Positions 7,872 through 16,946 of a stretch of 64,000 nt of DNA are shown one piece after another. Within the stretch, counting starts at the first letter, position 1, and the number at the start of each line of letters is the position of its first letter. The DNA is taken from NCBI GenBank assembly GCA_003240735.1, contig QFNE01000002.1:124001-188000 (forward strand), written 5' to 3'. This DNA is from Paracoccus denitrificans. GTDB lineage: Bacteria; Pseudomonadota; Alphaproteobacteria; Rhodobacterales; Rhodobacteraceae. Position numbers and translations under genes: made by a program. The notes beneath the pieces were generated by a model. It was not told where the DNA came from. It saw only the letters and a program-made list of their open reading frames with translations, and made no database searches.

Positions 7872-9482
7872 TTATTCGGCGGCGAACTGGTTCATGGTGT
7901 TGGCGTGGCCACCGGCTTTCAGCGCGCGCTCACCCGCGACCATTTCCTTGAAGCTGTCGCCAAGGTCGGACCCGACCTCGTGCTGGTGCTTCACGGCGCT
8001 GATTCCGCGGCGAATTTCCTCGCGCTGGACGGTCTTGACGTAGGCCAGCATCTTTTCTTCGCCGAAATAGCCGCGTGACAGCTCGTCCACCGACTTTGCG
8101 GTCAGGTGGAAGGTGGGCAGCGTGATGAGGTTGTGGAACACCCCCGCGCGCGCCGCGATGTCGGTCTGGAAACGTTGCAGGCGGGCGTCCGCCTCGTGGC
8201 CCAGGGGCGTGTCGTCATAGTCGGCTTTCATCAGTTCGTTGCCATCGGGATAGTCGTCGGCAGCGATCTTGCCCTCGGCCAGCCACTGTTCGCGAACCTG
8301 TTTGCGCAGGTTCAGCGTCCAGTTGAACGACGGCGAGTTGTTGTAGGTCAGCTTGGCATTCGGCACTTCCTTGCGGATCGCATTCACCATGCTGGCGATT
8401 TCATCGACATTCGGCGTGTCGGTTTCGATCCACAGCAAGTCCGCGCCGCCCTGCGTTAGGGACGCGATGCAGTCCTCAATCACGCGCTGCTTGCCGGTGC
8501 CTTCCTGGAACGGGAACAGACCGTTCGGCAGGCGGGTTGGCCGGACGAATTCACCCCCTTGGAAGATCGCCAGCTCACCCTCTCGAATCGGGTTTTCCTC
8601 AGTGATCTGTTCGGTCTTCAGCCATTTGATGTAATCGCTGGCCAGATCGCCCGCACGTTGGCTGACCGGCACTTTCTGGGTCAGACCGGCGCCAAGGCTG
8701 TCGGTCCGCGCCACGATCACGCCATCGTCGATCCCGAATTCCTCGAACGCCAAACGACAGGCGCGCAGCTTTTCGATGAAGTCTTCGCGCGGAACCGTCA
8801 CCTTGCCGTCCTGATGGCCGCACTGTTTGGCGTCCGACACCTGATTTTCGATCTGCAGCGCGCAGGCGCCGGCCTTGATCAGCTCTTTCGCAAGCAGATA
8901 GGTCGCGTGTTCGTTGCCAAAGCCTGCATCGATATCGGCGATGATCGGCACGACGTGGGTTTCGAAGTTGTCGATCCTGTCGATCACCTTGGCGCGGTCC
9001 GCAGGCGTCGTGGCTTTCTTCAGTTCGCGGAACAGATCGTTCAGCGCAACCTCATCCGCCTGCCTCAGGGATACGTATATTTCCTGAATCAGGTCGGCCA
9101 CGGCCGTTTTTTCATGCATCGACTGGTCGGGCAGATGGCCCCAGCGGTTGCGCAGACCGGCCACCATCCAGCCGGAAAGATAGACATACGTCCCCTTGGC
9201 GGTGCCGCGCAGGCGTTTCACGGCCTTGATCATCTGCTGGGCATGAAAACCCGACCAACAACCCAGCGACTGCGTGAACTGGCTCGGATCGGCATCATAG
9301 GCGGCCATGTCGTCGCGCATCACGCGGGCCATGTCGCGGGCGATATCCAGATGCGTGTCATAGGTGTTCTGCATGCGAAGCTGGATGATATCGTCGACCG
9401 ACACGCCGGACGCGGTCTGCCCTTGGGGATAGCGCCCCGACACTTCGGCATGAATGTCTGCGAATGTTTTGCGGCTCGTCAC
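7872..9482 (-). CDS. aceA: Isocitrate lyase
   Basis: The 536-residue protein splits isocitrate into glyoxylate and succinate, the first step of the glyoxylate shunt used on acetate and fatty acids. The active-site motif KQCGH lies near residues 219-223 (catalytic Cys about 221). GCWSGFHAQQ, IADIDAGFGN and IENQVSD are family blocks. The length matches the long (about 530 aa) proteobacterial/actinobacterial subtype. I use GTG 9482, which follows AAAGGA by six bases, rather than an upstream in-frame TTG at 9497. Malate synthase is not in the window. The divergent ScfR/RamB-type gene is its likely regulator. Confidence 0.96.
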   Translation of the reverse strand: MTSRKTFADIHAEVSGRYPQGQTASGVSVDDIIQLRMQNTYDTHLDIARDMARVMRDDMAAYDADPSQFTQSLGCWSGFHAQQMIKAVKRLRGTAKGTYVYLSGWMVAGLRNRWGHLPDQSMHEKTAVADLIQEIYVSLRQADEVALNDLFRELKKATTPADRAKVIDRIDNFETHVVPIIADIDAGFGNEHATYLLAKELIKAGACALQIENQVSDAKQCGHQDGKVTVPREDFIEKLRACRLAFEEFGIDDGVIVARTDSLGAGLTQKVPVSQRAGDLASDYIKWLKTEQITEENPIREGELAIFQGGEFVRPTRLPNGLFPFQEGTGKQRVIEDCIASLTQGGADLLWIETDTPNVDEIASMVNAIRKEVPNAKLTYNNSPSFNWTLNLRKQVREQWLAEGKIAADDYPDGNELMKADYDDTPLGHEADARLQRFQTDIAARAGVFHNLITLPTFHLTAKSVDELSRGYFGEEKMLAYVKTVQREEIRRGISAVKHQHEVGSDLGDSFKEMVAGERALKAGGHANTMNQFAAE

Positions 9483-9544
9483 AGGATGTCCTTTCAACTG
9501 TCAGACCAACGCGAAATTCGTTGATTCCATCTGTTGTCAGGTTA

Positions 9545-9635
9545 GTAATGTTACAGCGTTCGCACAGACCCTTTCGTGCCTCAAAAGGTGCGTTTGTGCG
9601 CTGAGTAATACGCTGTGCAAGCAGCTTGTAATGTT
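9545..9635. promoter_or_regulatory. aceA / scfR intergenic region with candidate operator repeats
   Basis: The 167-bp divergent region holds GTAATGTT at 9545-9552 (inside GTAATGTTAC) and again at 9628-9635, plus a shorter GTAAT at 9605-9609. It also holds an inverted pair CGCACA (9561-9566) / TGTGCG (9595-9600). These are visible repeats; their use as operator sites for the ScfR/RamB-type protein is inferred from position. Confidence 0.4.
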
Positions 9636-9649
9636 TGTAAGGAAACTGG

Positions 9650-11101
9650 ATGCCACCGAGAACACAAAAGCTTGTCATCGGTCAGCGCCTGCGAATGCTG
9701 CGTCAATCGCTAGGGTTGACGCAGGCACAGATGGCGTCCGAACTCGACGTCTCGGCAAGCTACATCACCCTGATCGAGGCGGATCAGCGTCCGGTTTCAG
9801 CGCGGCTGCTGATGCGTCTGGCCGAAGTTTACGATCTGAAGGTGTCCGAGCTTTCGCCCACCAGCGACGCGCAACTGGCCGCAGACTTTACATCGGCGCT
9901 GAAGGATCCGGCGTTGAAGGAGAACGCCGCCGACACACCCAGCCCCCCGAAGGTTGAAATCGAGGCGGTGCTTCAGGCCTCACCCCGGATTGCGGCGGCC
10001 TTCGTGCGGATGCACGACCGTTACCGCGACGCCATGCTGCGCACCCAAAGTGACGCCAACCCGCTGATCGACCGCGACAAGGTCGAGGTGCTGACAGAAA
10101 GCTCTCGTCCCGTGGAGGAGGTGCGGTCGTGGTTCTATGCGCGGGGCAACTATGTCGACCCGCTTGACCGAACGGCAAGTGAACTGGCCACGTCGCTGGG
10201 CCTTCACCGAAGCGAGCCGCACGTGGCGCTGACCATGCGTTTGGGCGAACACGGCATCCATGTCCGGATCCTGCCCGCCAGCGTGATGGGCGATCAGCTG
10301 CGCCGGTTCGACCCGCACCGCAAGGAACTGCTGCTGTCGGAACTGCTGGGCCAGCCCAGCCGCCGGTTTCAGATGGGCGTCCTGCTGGGCAAGCTGGAGG
10401 CGGATGACGCCCTGACGGCGCTTGTCGATGCGGCCTCGCTTTCTGACCCTGCCGCCATCAGCCTGCTGCGCGTCAGTCTGGCCAACTACTTCGCGGCGGC
10501 TTTGCTGATGCCTTATGAGCGGTTCCTGACTGCCTGCGAAACGACGCGCTATGACGTCGAACTTCTCAGCCACCGTTTCGGGACCAGCTATGAACAAACG
10601 GCGCACCGGATGTCGACGTTGCAGCGACCCGACGCCAAGGGCATACCGTTTTTCTTCGTTCGCGTGGACCGGGCCGGGAACATGTCCAAACGCTTCAGCG
10701 CGGGGCGCTTTCCGTTTTCGCGCTTCGGTGGAAGCTGCCCATTGTGGAACATCCATTCGGCATTTGAGACGCCAAACCAGATCCAGACACAGGTGATCCG
10801 CATGCCCGAGGGGGCAAGCTATTTCTCCATCGCGCGGACCACGACCCGGGCAGGTGGCAGCTATGGTGCGCCGTCGCAGCGGCTGGCGATCGGTTTGGGG
10901 TGCGACATCGCCTATGCGCCGCGCCTGATCTATGCCGACGGGATCGATCTGGGGCGCACGCGCCCGGTCGACATCGGCCTCAACTGCTACCTATGCGAAC
11001 GACAGAACTGTTCGGCGCGCGCCCATGCCCCCATCAATCGCCGCATGGCGGTCAATGAACGTGAACGCAGCCTGGCGCTTGTCCGGTTCGAGGAGGAGTG
11101 A
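9650..11101 (+). CDS. ScfR/RamB-type XRE-family regulator (short-chain acyl responsive)
   Basis: The 483-residue protein has an N-terminal XRE helix-turn-helix (residues 8-62: IGQRLRMLRQSLGLTQAQMASELDVS). A middle ImmA/IrrE-like domain follows, including LLMPYERFLTACETTRYDVELLSHRFGTSYEQTAHRM. The C-terminal ScfR domain (PF09856) is cysteine-bearing, with GGSCPLWNIH and CYLCERQNCSARAHAP. Proteins of this build (RamB, PrpC/Ms activators) control acetate, propionate and glyoxylate genes, and a RamB homologue governs isocitrate lyase in Paracoccus denitrificans. The head-to-head arrangement with aceA supports that role here. AAGGAA lies five bases before ATG. Confidence 0.9.
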   Translation: MPPRTQKLVIGQRLRMLRQSLGLTQAQMASELDVSASYITLIEADQRPVSARLLMRLAEVYDLKVSELSPTSDAQLAADFTSALKDPALKENAADTPSPPKVEIEAVLQASPRIAAAFVRMHDRYRDAMLRTQSDANPLIDRDKVEVLTESSRPVEEVRSWFYARGNYVDPLDRTASELATSLGLHRSEPHVALTMRLGEHGIHVRILPASVMGDQLRRFDPHRKELLLSELLGQPSRRFQMGVLLGKLEADDALTALVDAASLSDPAAISLLRVSLANYFAAALLMPYERFLTACETTRYDVELLSHRFGTSYEQTAHRMSTLQRPDAKGIPFFFVRVDRAGNMSKRFSAGRFPFSRFGGSCPLWNIHSAFETPNQIQTQVIRMPEGASYFSIARTTTRAGGSYGAPSQRLAIGLGCDIAYAPRLIYADGIDLGRTRPVDIGLNCYLCERQNCSARAHAPINRRMAVNERERSLALVRFEEE

Positions 11102-11287
11102 AGCGGACGAGTTTCGCAACGGTTCCCGGTCAGTGGAATGAATGGGGGTGGTCTGCCTGCTCTTCGCGAAAGATTTGCCGTATGTCGGATGTGGGGTGGC
11201 AAACCTGTCTTATTGCGGTGCCGGAACTTTCGGTTCACGAATGCGTGGATTAAATAGTGGGCAGACGCGTCAGCAGGAATTCCGGAC

Positions 11288-12667
11288 ATGGCCATCATCA
11301 TCAACTTAATCGTATTCGCGGCATTGCTTGCCGTGCTGTGGAGCCTGCGTGAACGTACGCTGTCGGTTCGTGTGTTCACGGGCCTGATCCTTGGCACGAT
11401 CTTCGGGATCATCCTGCAACTGATCTATGGCGGCGGGGCCGAGGTCATCGGCAAGACGATTTCGTGGGTCAATGTCGTCGGCAACGGCTATGTCGCGCTG
11501 CTGCAGATGGTGGTCATGCCACTGGTGTTTGCGGCCGTTCTCAGCGCCGTGTCGCGGCTGCATGATGCAAGCTCGCTGGGGCGGATTGCCGGGTTGACGA
11601 TCGGCACGCTGCTGATCACCACGGCGATTGCGGCGGCGGTCGGGATCGCGCTTGTTTTGGCCTTCGGACTGTCTGCGCAAGGGTTGATCCAAGGTGCGGC
11701 GGAAACGGCGCGGCTTGACGTCATCCAGAACGTTCAGGCGCCCAAGGTGGCGGATCTGACCGTTCCGGAAATCATCCTGTCGTTCATCCCCCGCAACCCC
11801 TTTGCCGAACTGACGGGCGCCAACCCCACGTCGATCATTGCGGTCGTCGTGTTTGCGGTCTTCATGGGGATCGCGGCGATCCGTCTGGTCCGGCGCGATG
11901 CCGACAAGGGCAAGACGCTGCTGAACCTGATCGACATCCTGCAGGCGTGGGTGACGCAGTTGGTCCGTATTATCATGTCGCTGACGCCGTATGGCGTGTT
12001 GGCGCTGATGATCAAAATGGCCGCCACGTCGAACGCGGCCGATATCCTGAACCTCGGGACGTTCGTTGTCGCCTCCTATATCGGTCTTGCGATCATGTTC
12101 GTGGTCCACGGCCTCATCTTGGCCGGCGTGGGGGTCAATCCGCTTCTGTTCTTCCGCAAGGTGCTGCCGGTCCTGACCTTCGCATTCTCCAGCCGGTCCA
12201 GTGCGGCGTCGATTCCGATCAACGTCGAAACGCAGGTTCGCCGTCTGGGCGTGCCGCCCACCATCGCGTCGTTTTCGGCGTCGTTCGGGGCCACGATCGG
12301 CCAGAACGGTTGTGCCGGTCTTTATCCGGCGATGCTGGCGGTCATGGTCGCGCCGACGGTCGGGATCAACGTCTTTGACCCGGTTTGGCTGCTGACGCTG
12401 GTCGGGATCGTCACGCTGTCGTCGGCGGGTGTGGCTGGTGTCGGCGGTGGTGCGACACTGGCGGCACTGATCGTGCTGCCGACCATGGGCCTGCCGGTGA
12501 CGCTGGTGGCGCTGCTGATCTCGATCGAGCCGCTGATCGACATGGGCCGCACGGCGCTGAACGTCAGCGGGTCGATGACGGCTGGTACGGTCACGTCCCA
12601 GCTGATGGGCCAGACCGACCGCGCGGTGCTGAATTCGCCCGACGAGGTAGAGCTGGCCTCTGCCTGA
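11288..12667 (+). CDS. Cation:dicarboxylate-family symporter, TcyP/YdjN-like (probable L-cystine)
   Basis: The 459-residue inner-membrane protein belongs to the DAACS family (GltP/DctA/TcyP fold). Near the N-terminus it has GYVALLQMVVMPLVFAAVLSAV, and later the re-entrant serine-rich loop AFSSRSSAASIP. FGATIGQNGCAGLYPAMLAVMVAP and GVAGVGGGATLAALIVLPTMGLPV follow. These last two blocks resemble the sodium-coupled L-cystine carriers TcyP/YdjN more than DctA. AGGAA precedes ATG 11288. The 186-bp upstream gap shows no hairpin I could support. The substrate is an inference. Confidence 0.82.
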   Translation: MAIIINLIVFAALLAVLWSLRERTLSVRVFTGLILGTIFGIILQLIYGGGAEVIGKTISWVNVVGNGYVALLQMVVMPLVFAAVLSAVSRLHDASSLGRIAGLTIGTLLITTAIAAAVGIALVLAFGLSAQGLIQGAAETARLDVIQNVQAPKVADLTVPEIILSFIPRNPFAELTGANPTSIIAVVVFAVFMGIAAIRLVRRDADKGKTLLNLIDILQAWVTQLVRIIMSLTPYGVLALMIKMAATSNAADILNLGTFVVASYIGLAIMFVVHGLILAGVGVNPLLFFRKVLPVLTFAFSSRSSAASIPINVETQVRRLGVPPTIASFSASFGATIGQNGCAGLYPAMLAVMVAPTVGINVFDPVWLLTLVGIVTLSSAGVAGVGGGATLAALIVLPTMGLPVTLVALLISIEPLIDMGRTALNVSGSMTAGTVTSQLMGQTDRAVLNSPDEVELASA

Positions 12668-12696
12668 CGGGATGGCCGTCCGGTTCGTCGGTCGGC

Positions 12697-14088
12697 TCAA
12701 ATCCCGCGCATCAGCCGCTTCAGTTCGGCGGCCATATCACGATCAACCAGGGGCAGCGGTGTCTGCCCCTGCAGCGCCTCTGCCCGTGCGATGACCGTGT
12801 TGTTGGTCCTGAAACGATCCATCAGCGCACGCAGAAACGGCGTCGCGCCGTTCTCGTCGGCCAGTGCGCGCTCTGCCCGGCGGTGCAGGTTTCGCATGGC
12901 ATCCCCGCCCGCCAACCAGAACTGATTGACGCCGTCATGCAGCGCCCCGAAGGTCGTAAAGCGCGTTTTCGGGGGCCAAGGGCGATGGGGGTAGAACTGC
13001 GCACGCTCGGTCTCGTGCAGGCGATTCAGGTTGGTCAGGATTGACCCGGCAAGCCCGGCCGCCGCCTCGGCAGGCGTTCCGTATTCCATGAACGTATCAC
13101 AGACCGAGGTCAGCCAACGAGAGTTCATCGCCTCGGCCGCCGCTGCACCGTGATCACGGGTGATGCGCAAAAACAGCGACAGCGCTTCGGCATCGTCCGG
13201 GTGACGGCGAAGGACTGCGATGGAACACGCAAGCAGATGGCCGATCCGGGCCCGCCCCGCAAACTCCGGCTCGATAAAGCGGAAGTGTTCGGTCAGGTTG
13301 CGCCGGCGCTTGGGTGAGGTGCGTTTGCCCGGCCCGGGGACGGTCGTCTGAATGAAAATGCCCAGATCGGCGTCGTGAGGGGGCAGGAGCGGCGCACCCC
13401 CGGTGCTATCCGACAGCGGATCGTCGAAATAGCTGGGCCACACGTCGACCAAAGCAACGGCCACCTTTGTCGGGGGACGGGCAGGGTGCGAGAGAAGGCT
13501 GCGGGCCGTATATCCCAGCGTTTCGAAATCAGCGGCATAAGCCTGCTCCAGCCGGGCCATGGTGGGTTCGGACAGATCGGCAAGGCGCAGCAGGTGGGGC
13601 ACATCGGCACTGGGGCGCAGGCGCGGCAGATGCAGCGAGATTCCCAGCGGCTTGATGAATGCTGCCAGATCGGCATCCAGCGTTTCGTGGCGCAGGATCG
13701 TCCGGGCGTGTGCCAGATCATTCAGCGGATCGGTCTGGGGCAGCAGGTGGCGACGCAGGGCGGCATGGGGGCCACGCGCCAGTGGGTCGATTGACGCATC
13801 TTGCAGGATGTCCAAGGCAAATTCTGCGTCCAGTCCAGGAAGCCGTGCGCCCCGGCGATGATACCCCGCTGCGGGAAAACCAACCCGAAACAGGTTCACG
13901 GCGGACAGAAACCGTTCGACCGGGTGGCGCACGACGGCGAAACTGGGGCAGGCGGGCCACCCCGTTGGCACCGGACCCGAAACGCGCGCCACCGGCAGCG
14001 ACGGAAAGGCCGACCGGATCGAGGTGCCAGCGTTTCCCGGCACGTGGATGAAGACCACATTCGGCGACAGGAAAAGATATGCTGTCAT
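12697..14088 (-). CDS. Sulfotransferase-like protein with atypical PAPS loop
   Basis: The 463-residue protein begins with FIHVPGNAGTSI (residues 13-24), which aligns with the 5'-phosphosulfate loop of sulfotransferase family 2 (usual pattern FIHIPKTGGTSI). FAVVRHPVERFLSAVNLFR at 50-68 matches the 3'-phosphate motif. The loop lysine that normally contacts PAPS is glycine (G18), so activity may be altered or lost. The C-terminal 250 residues are unfamiliar. Rhodobacterales often carry such genes near exopolysaccharide or surface functions, but no such context is seen here. The ribosome site is weak. Confidence 0.72.
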   Translation of the reverse strand: MTAYLFLSPNVVFIHVPGNAGTSIRSAFPSLPVARVSGPVPTGWPACPSFAVVRHPVERFLSAVNLFRVGFPAAGYHRRGARLPGLDAEFALDILQDASIDPLARGPHAALRRHLLPQTDPLNDLAHARTILRHETLDADLAAFIKPLGISLHLPRLRPSADVPHLLRLADLSEPTMARLEQAYAADFETLGYTARSLLSHPARPPTKVAVALVDVWPSYFDDPLSDSTGGAPLLPPHDADLGIFIQTTVPGPGKRTSPKRRRNLTEHFRFIEPEFAGRARIGHLLACSIAVLRRHPDDAEALSLFLRITRDHGAAAAEAMNSRWLTSVCDTFMEYGTPAEAAAGLAGSILTNLNRLHETERAQFYPHRPWPPKTRFTTFGALHDGVNQFWLAGGDAMRNLHRRAERALADENGATPFLRALMDRFRTNNTVIARAEALQGQTPLPLVDRDMAAELKRLMRGI

Positions 14089-14236
14089 GGCGCTGACCCG
14101 AATTTACGCAACCGCGGCACGATCGACCATTTGCGCCGACCATACAAGCTGACCCACCGCCCCGGTGCCCGAAACGCCTTGCACGCCGCGGCGTTCGGGT
14201 TCACGTCCTGTCGGGACATGACACAAGGACCTTGTG

Positions 14237-15292
14237 ATGACACTTGAATTCCGCCCCCTTGGCCGCACCGGCATCACCGTATCCAGCCTGTGCCTTGGGA
14301 CGATGACATGGGGCCAGCAGAACACCGAAGCCGAGGGTCACGCGCAGCTGGACCGCGCCTTGGACTTTGGGATCAATTTCATCGACACCGCTGAGATCTA
14401 TTCGATCCCGCCCAAGGCAGAGACCCAAGGCTCCACCGAAACGATCATCGGAACGTGGCTGAAGGCGCGGGGCGGGCGTGACAAGATCGTGCTGGCGTCC
14501 AAGGCATCGGGACCAAGCACCCGCACAGATCTGCGCAGCAACGCCGAGCGGCCTCGACTGGACGCGCAGAACCTGAACGAGGCCATCGACGCCTCGCTGA
14601 AGCGGCTGCAGACAGATTACGTTGATCTTTATCAGCTGCACTGGCCGAACCGCTCGGTCCCGCTGTTCGGGGACAGCCCACATTCGCAGGCGCGGGGCGC
14701 CGGACCGGGGGAGGTTCCGATCGAAGAAACGCTGGATGCGCTGGACGCCCTGGTCAAGGCCGGCAAGGTCCGGGCCATCGGTTTGTCGAACGAAACGGCA
14801 TGGGGCGTGTCGCGTTTCCTACACCTGTCGGAAACGCGCGATCTGCCGCGTGTGGCGTCGGTCCAGAATGCCTATAACCTCTTGAACCGCACCTATGAGC
14901 ATGGCCTGTCAGAGTTCGACGCCCGGGAGGATGTGGGATTGTTGGCCTATTCGCCGCTGGCGCAGGGATATCTGACCGGCAAGTATCTGGACGGCGCAAA
15001 GCCCGAAGGCGCGCGCACGACGCTTTTCGCGCGCGGTGGTCGTTATACCAAGCCGGGCACGGAAGACGCCATCAAGGCCTATCTGAAAATCGCCGCTGAT
15101 TTCGGGATCGATCCGTCGCAACTGGCCATCGCGTGGGTGACCAGCCGGTCGTTCGTGACCTCCAACATCATCGGCGCGACGAAGCCCGAGCAGTTGGAGA
15201 CCGATCTGGCATCGGTGGACGTGAAGATTACGCCCGAAATCGAAAAGGCCATCGACGCGGTCTATCAGTTGCACGGCAGCCCGGCCCCGTAA
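14237..15292 (+). CDS. Aldo/keto reductase, Tas-like
   Basis: The 351-residue cytoplasmic NADPH-dependent oxidoreductase has a (beta/alpha)8 barrel fold. The catalytic tetrad is visible: D50 and Y55 in FIDTAEIY, K89 in IVLASKAS, H135 in LYQLHWPNR. Length and the STETIIGTWLK and GEVPIEETLDALDALVKAGKVRAIGLSNET blocks match the E. coli Tas subgroup. ATG 14237 follows AAGGA by seven bases; GTG 14234 is directly adjacent. The gene appears monocistronic. The physiological substrate is unknown. Confidence 0.92.
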   Translation: MTLEFRPLGRTGITVSSLCLGTMTWGQQNTEAEGHAQLDRALDFGINFIDTAEIYSIPPKAETQGSTETIIGTWLKARGGRDKIVLASKASGPSTRTDLRSNAERPRLDAQNLNEAIDASLKRLQTDYVDLYQLHWPNRSVPLFGDSPHSQARGAGPGEVPIEETLDALDALVKAGKVRAIGLSNETAWGVSRFLHLSETRDLPRVASVQNAYNLLNRTYEHGLSEFDAREDVGLLAYSPLAQGYLTGKYLDGAKPEGARTTLFARGGRYTKPGTEDAIKAYLKIAADFGIDPSQLAIAWVTSRSFVTSNIIGATKPEQLETDLASVDVKITPEIEKAIDAVYQLHGSPAP

Positions 15293-15305
15293 GCCCTTTG
15301 ACCCG

Positions 15306-15335
15306 CGCCTGTCCGGGGACCGATCCGGGCGGGCG
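15306..15335 (+). terminator. GC-rich hairpin behind aldo/keto reductase gene
   Basis: CGCCTGTCCGG (15306-15316) can pair with CCGGGCGGGCG (15325-15335), 11 bp with two G-T pairs and an 8-base loop. It lies 14 bases past the stop. There is no T-run, so termination is uncertain. Confidence 0.35.
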
Positions 15336-15364
15336 ACACCAACCCCCTGACACAGGCCGTTCAA

Positions 15365-15928
15365 GTGAAGCTGACGCCCGCTGACGCCGTTCCCCCGCCG
15401 TCGATCGCGACGTTGTTTCTGACATGTGCGCGCGTCGGCTCGCTCAGCTTCGGGGGCGGCTTGTCGGGATGGCTTTACCGCGAATTCGTCATTCGCCACC
15501 GATGGCTGTCGGACGACGAGTTCGCCAGCACCTTGACCTTGGCGCAGATCATGCCGGGGGCGAACGTGCTTAATCTGGTGGTCTGTCTAGGTGAGATATT
15601 GGGCGGGCCGCGCGGCGCACTCGCCTGCGTTTCGGGGTTCATCATTCCCCCGGTGATCGCGGTCATCGCGTTGGCGGTGGTGCTCGATCACGTGGTGGCC
15701 GGACCGTGGCTGGATATCGCCATGTCGGGCATCGCATTCGCGGCGATGGGGCTTTTGCTGCAGATCGTCTGGCGCGGCGTGTGGCGGATGCGCACGAACG
15801 TCTGGCAGTTGCTGATCGCCGTCGCGGCGTTCGTCGGGGCGGGCGTGCTGCGTCAGCCCATTCCGCTGGTCGTGCTGGTTCTGGCGCCGGTCGCCCTATT
15901 TTTGTCGTGGCGGGCGGACCGGGGATGA
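15365..15928 (+). CDS. Chromate transporter (CHR family), N-terminal half protein
   Basis: This 187-residue membrane protein is one half-size subunit of a split ChrA carrier. It has the CHR signature LSFGGGLSGWLYREF, then LAQIMPGANVLNLVVCLGE and two to four hydrophobic stretches. GTG 15365 is the only suitable start; no good ribosome site is seen. Its stop overlaps the ATG of the second half gene by 4 bp (ATGA), so the pair is translationally coupled. Short-chain CHR pairs act as heterodimers with antiparallel halves. Substrate may be chromate or another oxyanion. Confidence 0.88.
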   Translation: MKLTPADAVPPPSIATLFLTCARVGSLSFGGGLSGWLYREFVIRHRWLSDDEFASTLTLAQIMPGANVLNLVVCLGEILGGPRGALACVSGFIIPPVIAVIALAVVLDHVVAGPWLDIAMSGIAFAAMGLLLQIVWRGVWRMRTNVWQLLIAVAAFVGAGVLRQPIPLVVLVLAPVALFLSWRADRG

Positions 15929-16455
15929 GCGACATCTGGCAGCTTGTTCGCGAAATGGCGCCCCTGTCGCTGGTGTCGTTCGGGGGCGGAACCAGCATCA
16001 TCGCGCAGCTGGAAACCATTGCTGTGCGTCAGCATGGTTGGGTCACGGCGCAGCAGTTCGTGCATCTGTTCGCGGTGTCGCGCGTGGCGCCGGGGCCGGG
16101 ATCGACCTTGTCGACGCTGCTGGGCTGGCAGGTCGCTGGCATTGGCGGCGCGATTGCCGCGACAATCGCGATCTATGCTCCGTCAACATTGCTCAGCTAT
16201 GCGGTGTTTCGCTGGACGAACAGTCACCGTGACAGCCGCTGGCACCGGATATTTCGTCAGGCGCTGGCACCCATCGGCATCGGGCTGGTCGCGGCGGGCA
16301 TCACGGCGCTGTTTCGCATGGCCCACTCGGGTTTCTTGGGGCCCGCCATCGCCATATGCGCGCTGATCCTCGTCGAGCGGTTTCCCCGCCTGAGCATCCT
16401 TTTCCTGCTGGCGATGGGTGCAGCGGTGTCGCTGACGTTCAGCGCGCTGACGTGA
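15925..16455 (+). CDS. Chromate transporter (CHR family), C-terminal half protein
   Basis: The 176-residue second CHR half has LVSFGGGTSIIAQLETIAV near the N-terminus, VSRVAPGPGSTLSTLLGWQVAG as the second signature, and further transmembrane segments. ATG 15925 overlaps the upstream stop as ATGA. A longer in-frame start at 15706 lies inside the first half gene and is rejected. Its last 17 bases overlap the end of the convergent DUF2127 gene. Confidence 0.88.
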   Translation: MSDIWQLVREMAPLSLVSFGGGTSIIAQLETIAVRQHGWVTAQQFVHLFAVSRVAPGPGSTLSTLLGWQVAGIGGAIAATIAIYAPSTLLSYAVFRWTNSHRDSRWHRIFRQALAPIGIGLVAAGITALFRMAHSGFLGPAIAICALILVERFPRLSILFLLAMGAAVSLTFSALT

Positions 16456-16933
16456 TCCGCGCCGAGTCGTGCCATTCGCGCCATGTCAGAAAGATCACCG
16501 CCAGATCCAACGCCGACAGCGCCAGCATGACCGGCGATCCCCGCAGCGCCCATTCATGCAACTGATAGACGACGAACCCCGCAAACACGACGATCGCGAT
16601 GGGATAGGCCAGCGCGATCCGGCGTTGCAGCAGATAGACGACGATCAGCTTCAGCAGCCCGTGGCCCAGCAGATAGATCGCGTAGAAATGCTGGGACGAG
16701 GCAGAAAAATGCGTGGCCATCTGCGCAAACATCCGCGCCGCCGTCCCGTGCGGGGATTCGACCAGATCATTGCCGATCAGCCAGTGCGCTGCCCGCATCA
16801 GCATGTCGTTGGGCAGCGCAAGAAGTGTCGCCCCGGCAAACACCTCGAACGCGGCGAAGACCGCCTTGGCCGCGATCCCCGCCTCAAACAGCTTGTGGGA
16901 CAGGCCCTTGTCCGGGGCGAGCTTCTGGGTCAT
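16439..16933 (-). CDS. DUF2127 membrane protein
   Basis: The 164-residue integral membrane protein starts MTQKLAPDKGLSHKLFEAG. It has about four hydrophobic segments (AVFAAFEVFAGATLLAL, YLLGHGLLKLIVVYLL, IAIVVFAGFVVYQLHEWAL, LALSALDLAVIFLTW). The HKLFEAGIAAKAVFA and LLGHGLLK blocks fit DUF2127. Function is unknown. It starts 14 bases after the gpt stop and probably shares its transcript. Its end overlaps the convergent chromate transporter gene by 17 bp. Confidence 0.82.
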   Translation of the reverse strand: MTQKLAPDKGLSHKLFEAGIAAKAVFAAFEVFAGATLLALPNDMLMRAAHWLIGNDLVESPHGTAARMFAQMATHFSASSQHFYAIYLLGHGLLKLIVVYLLQRRIALAYPIAIVVFAGFVVYQLHEWALRGSPVMLALSALDLAVIFLTWREWHDSARITSAR

Positions 16934-16946
16934 CGGGCGGGCGCGA

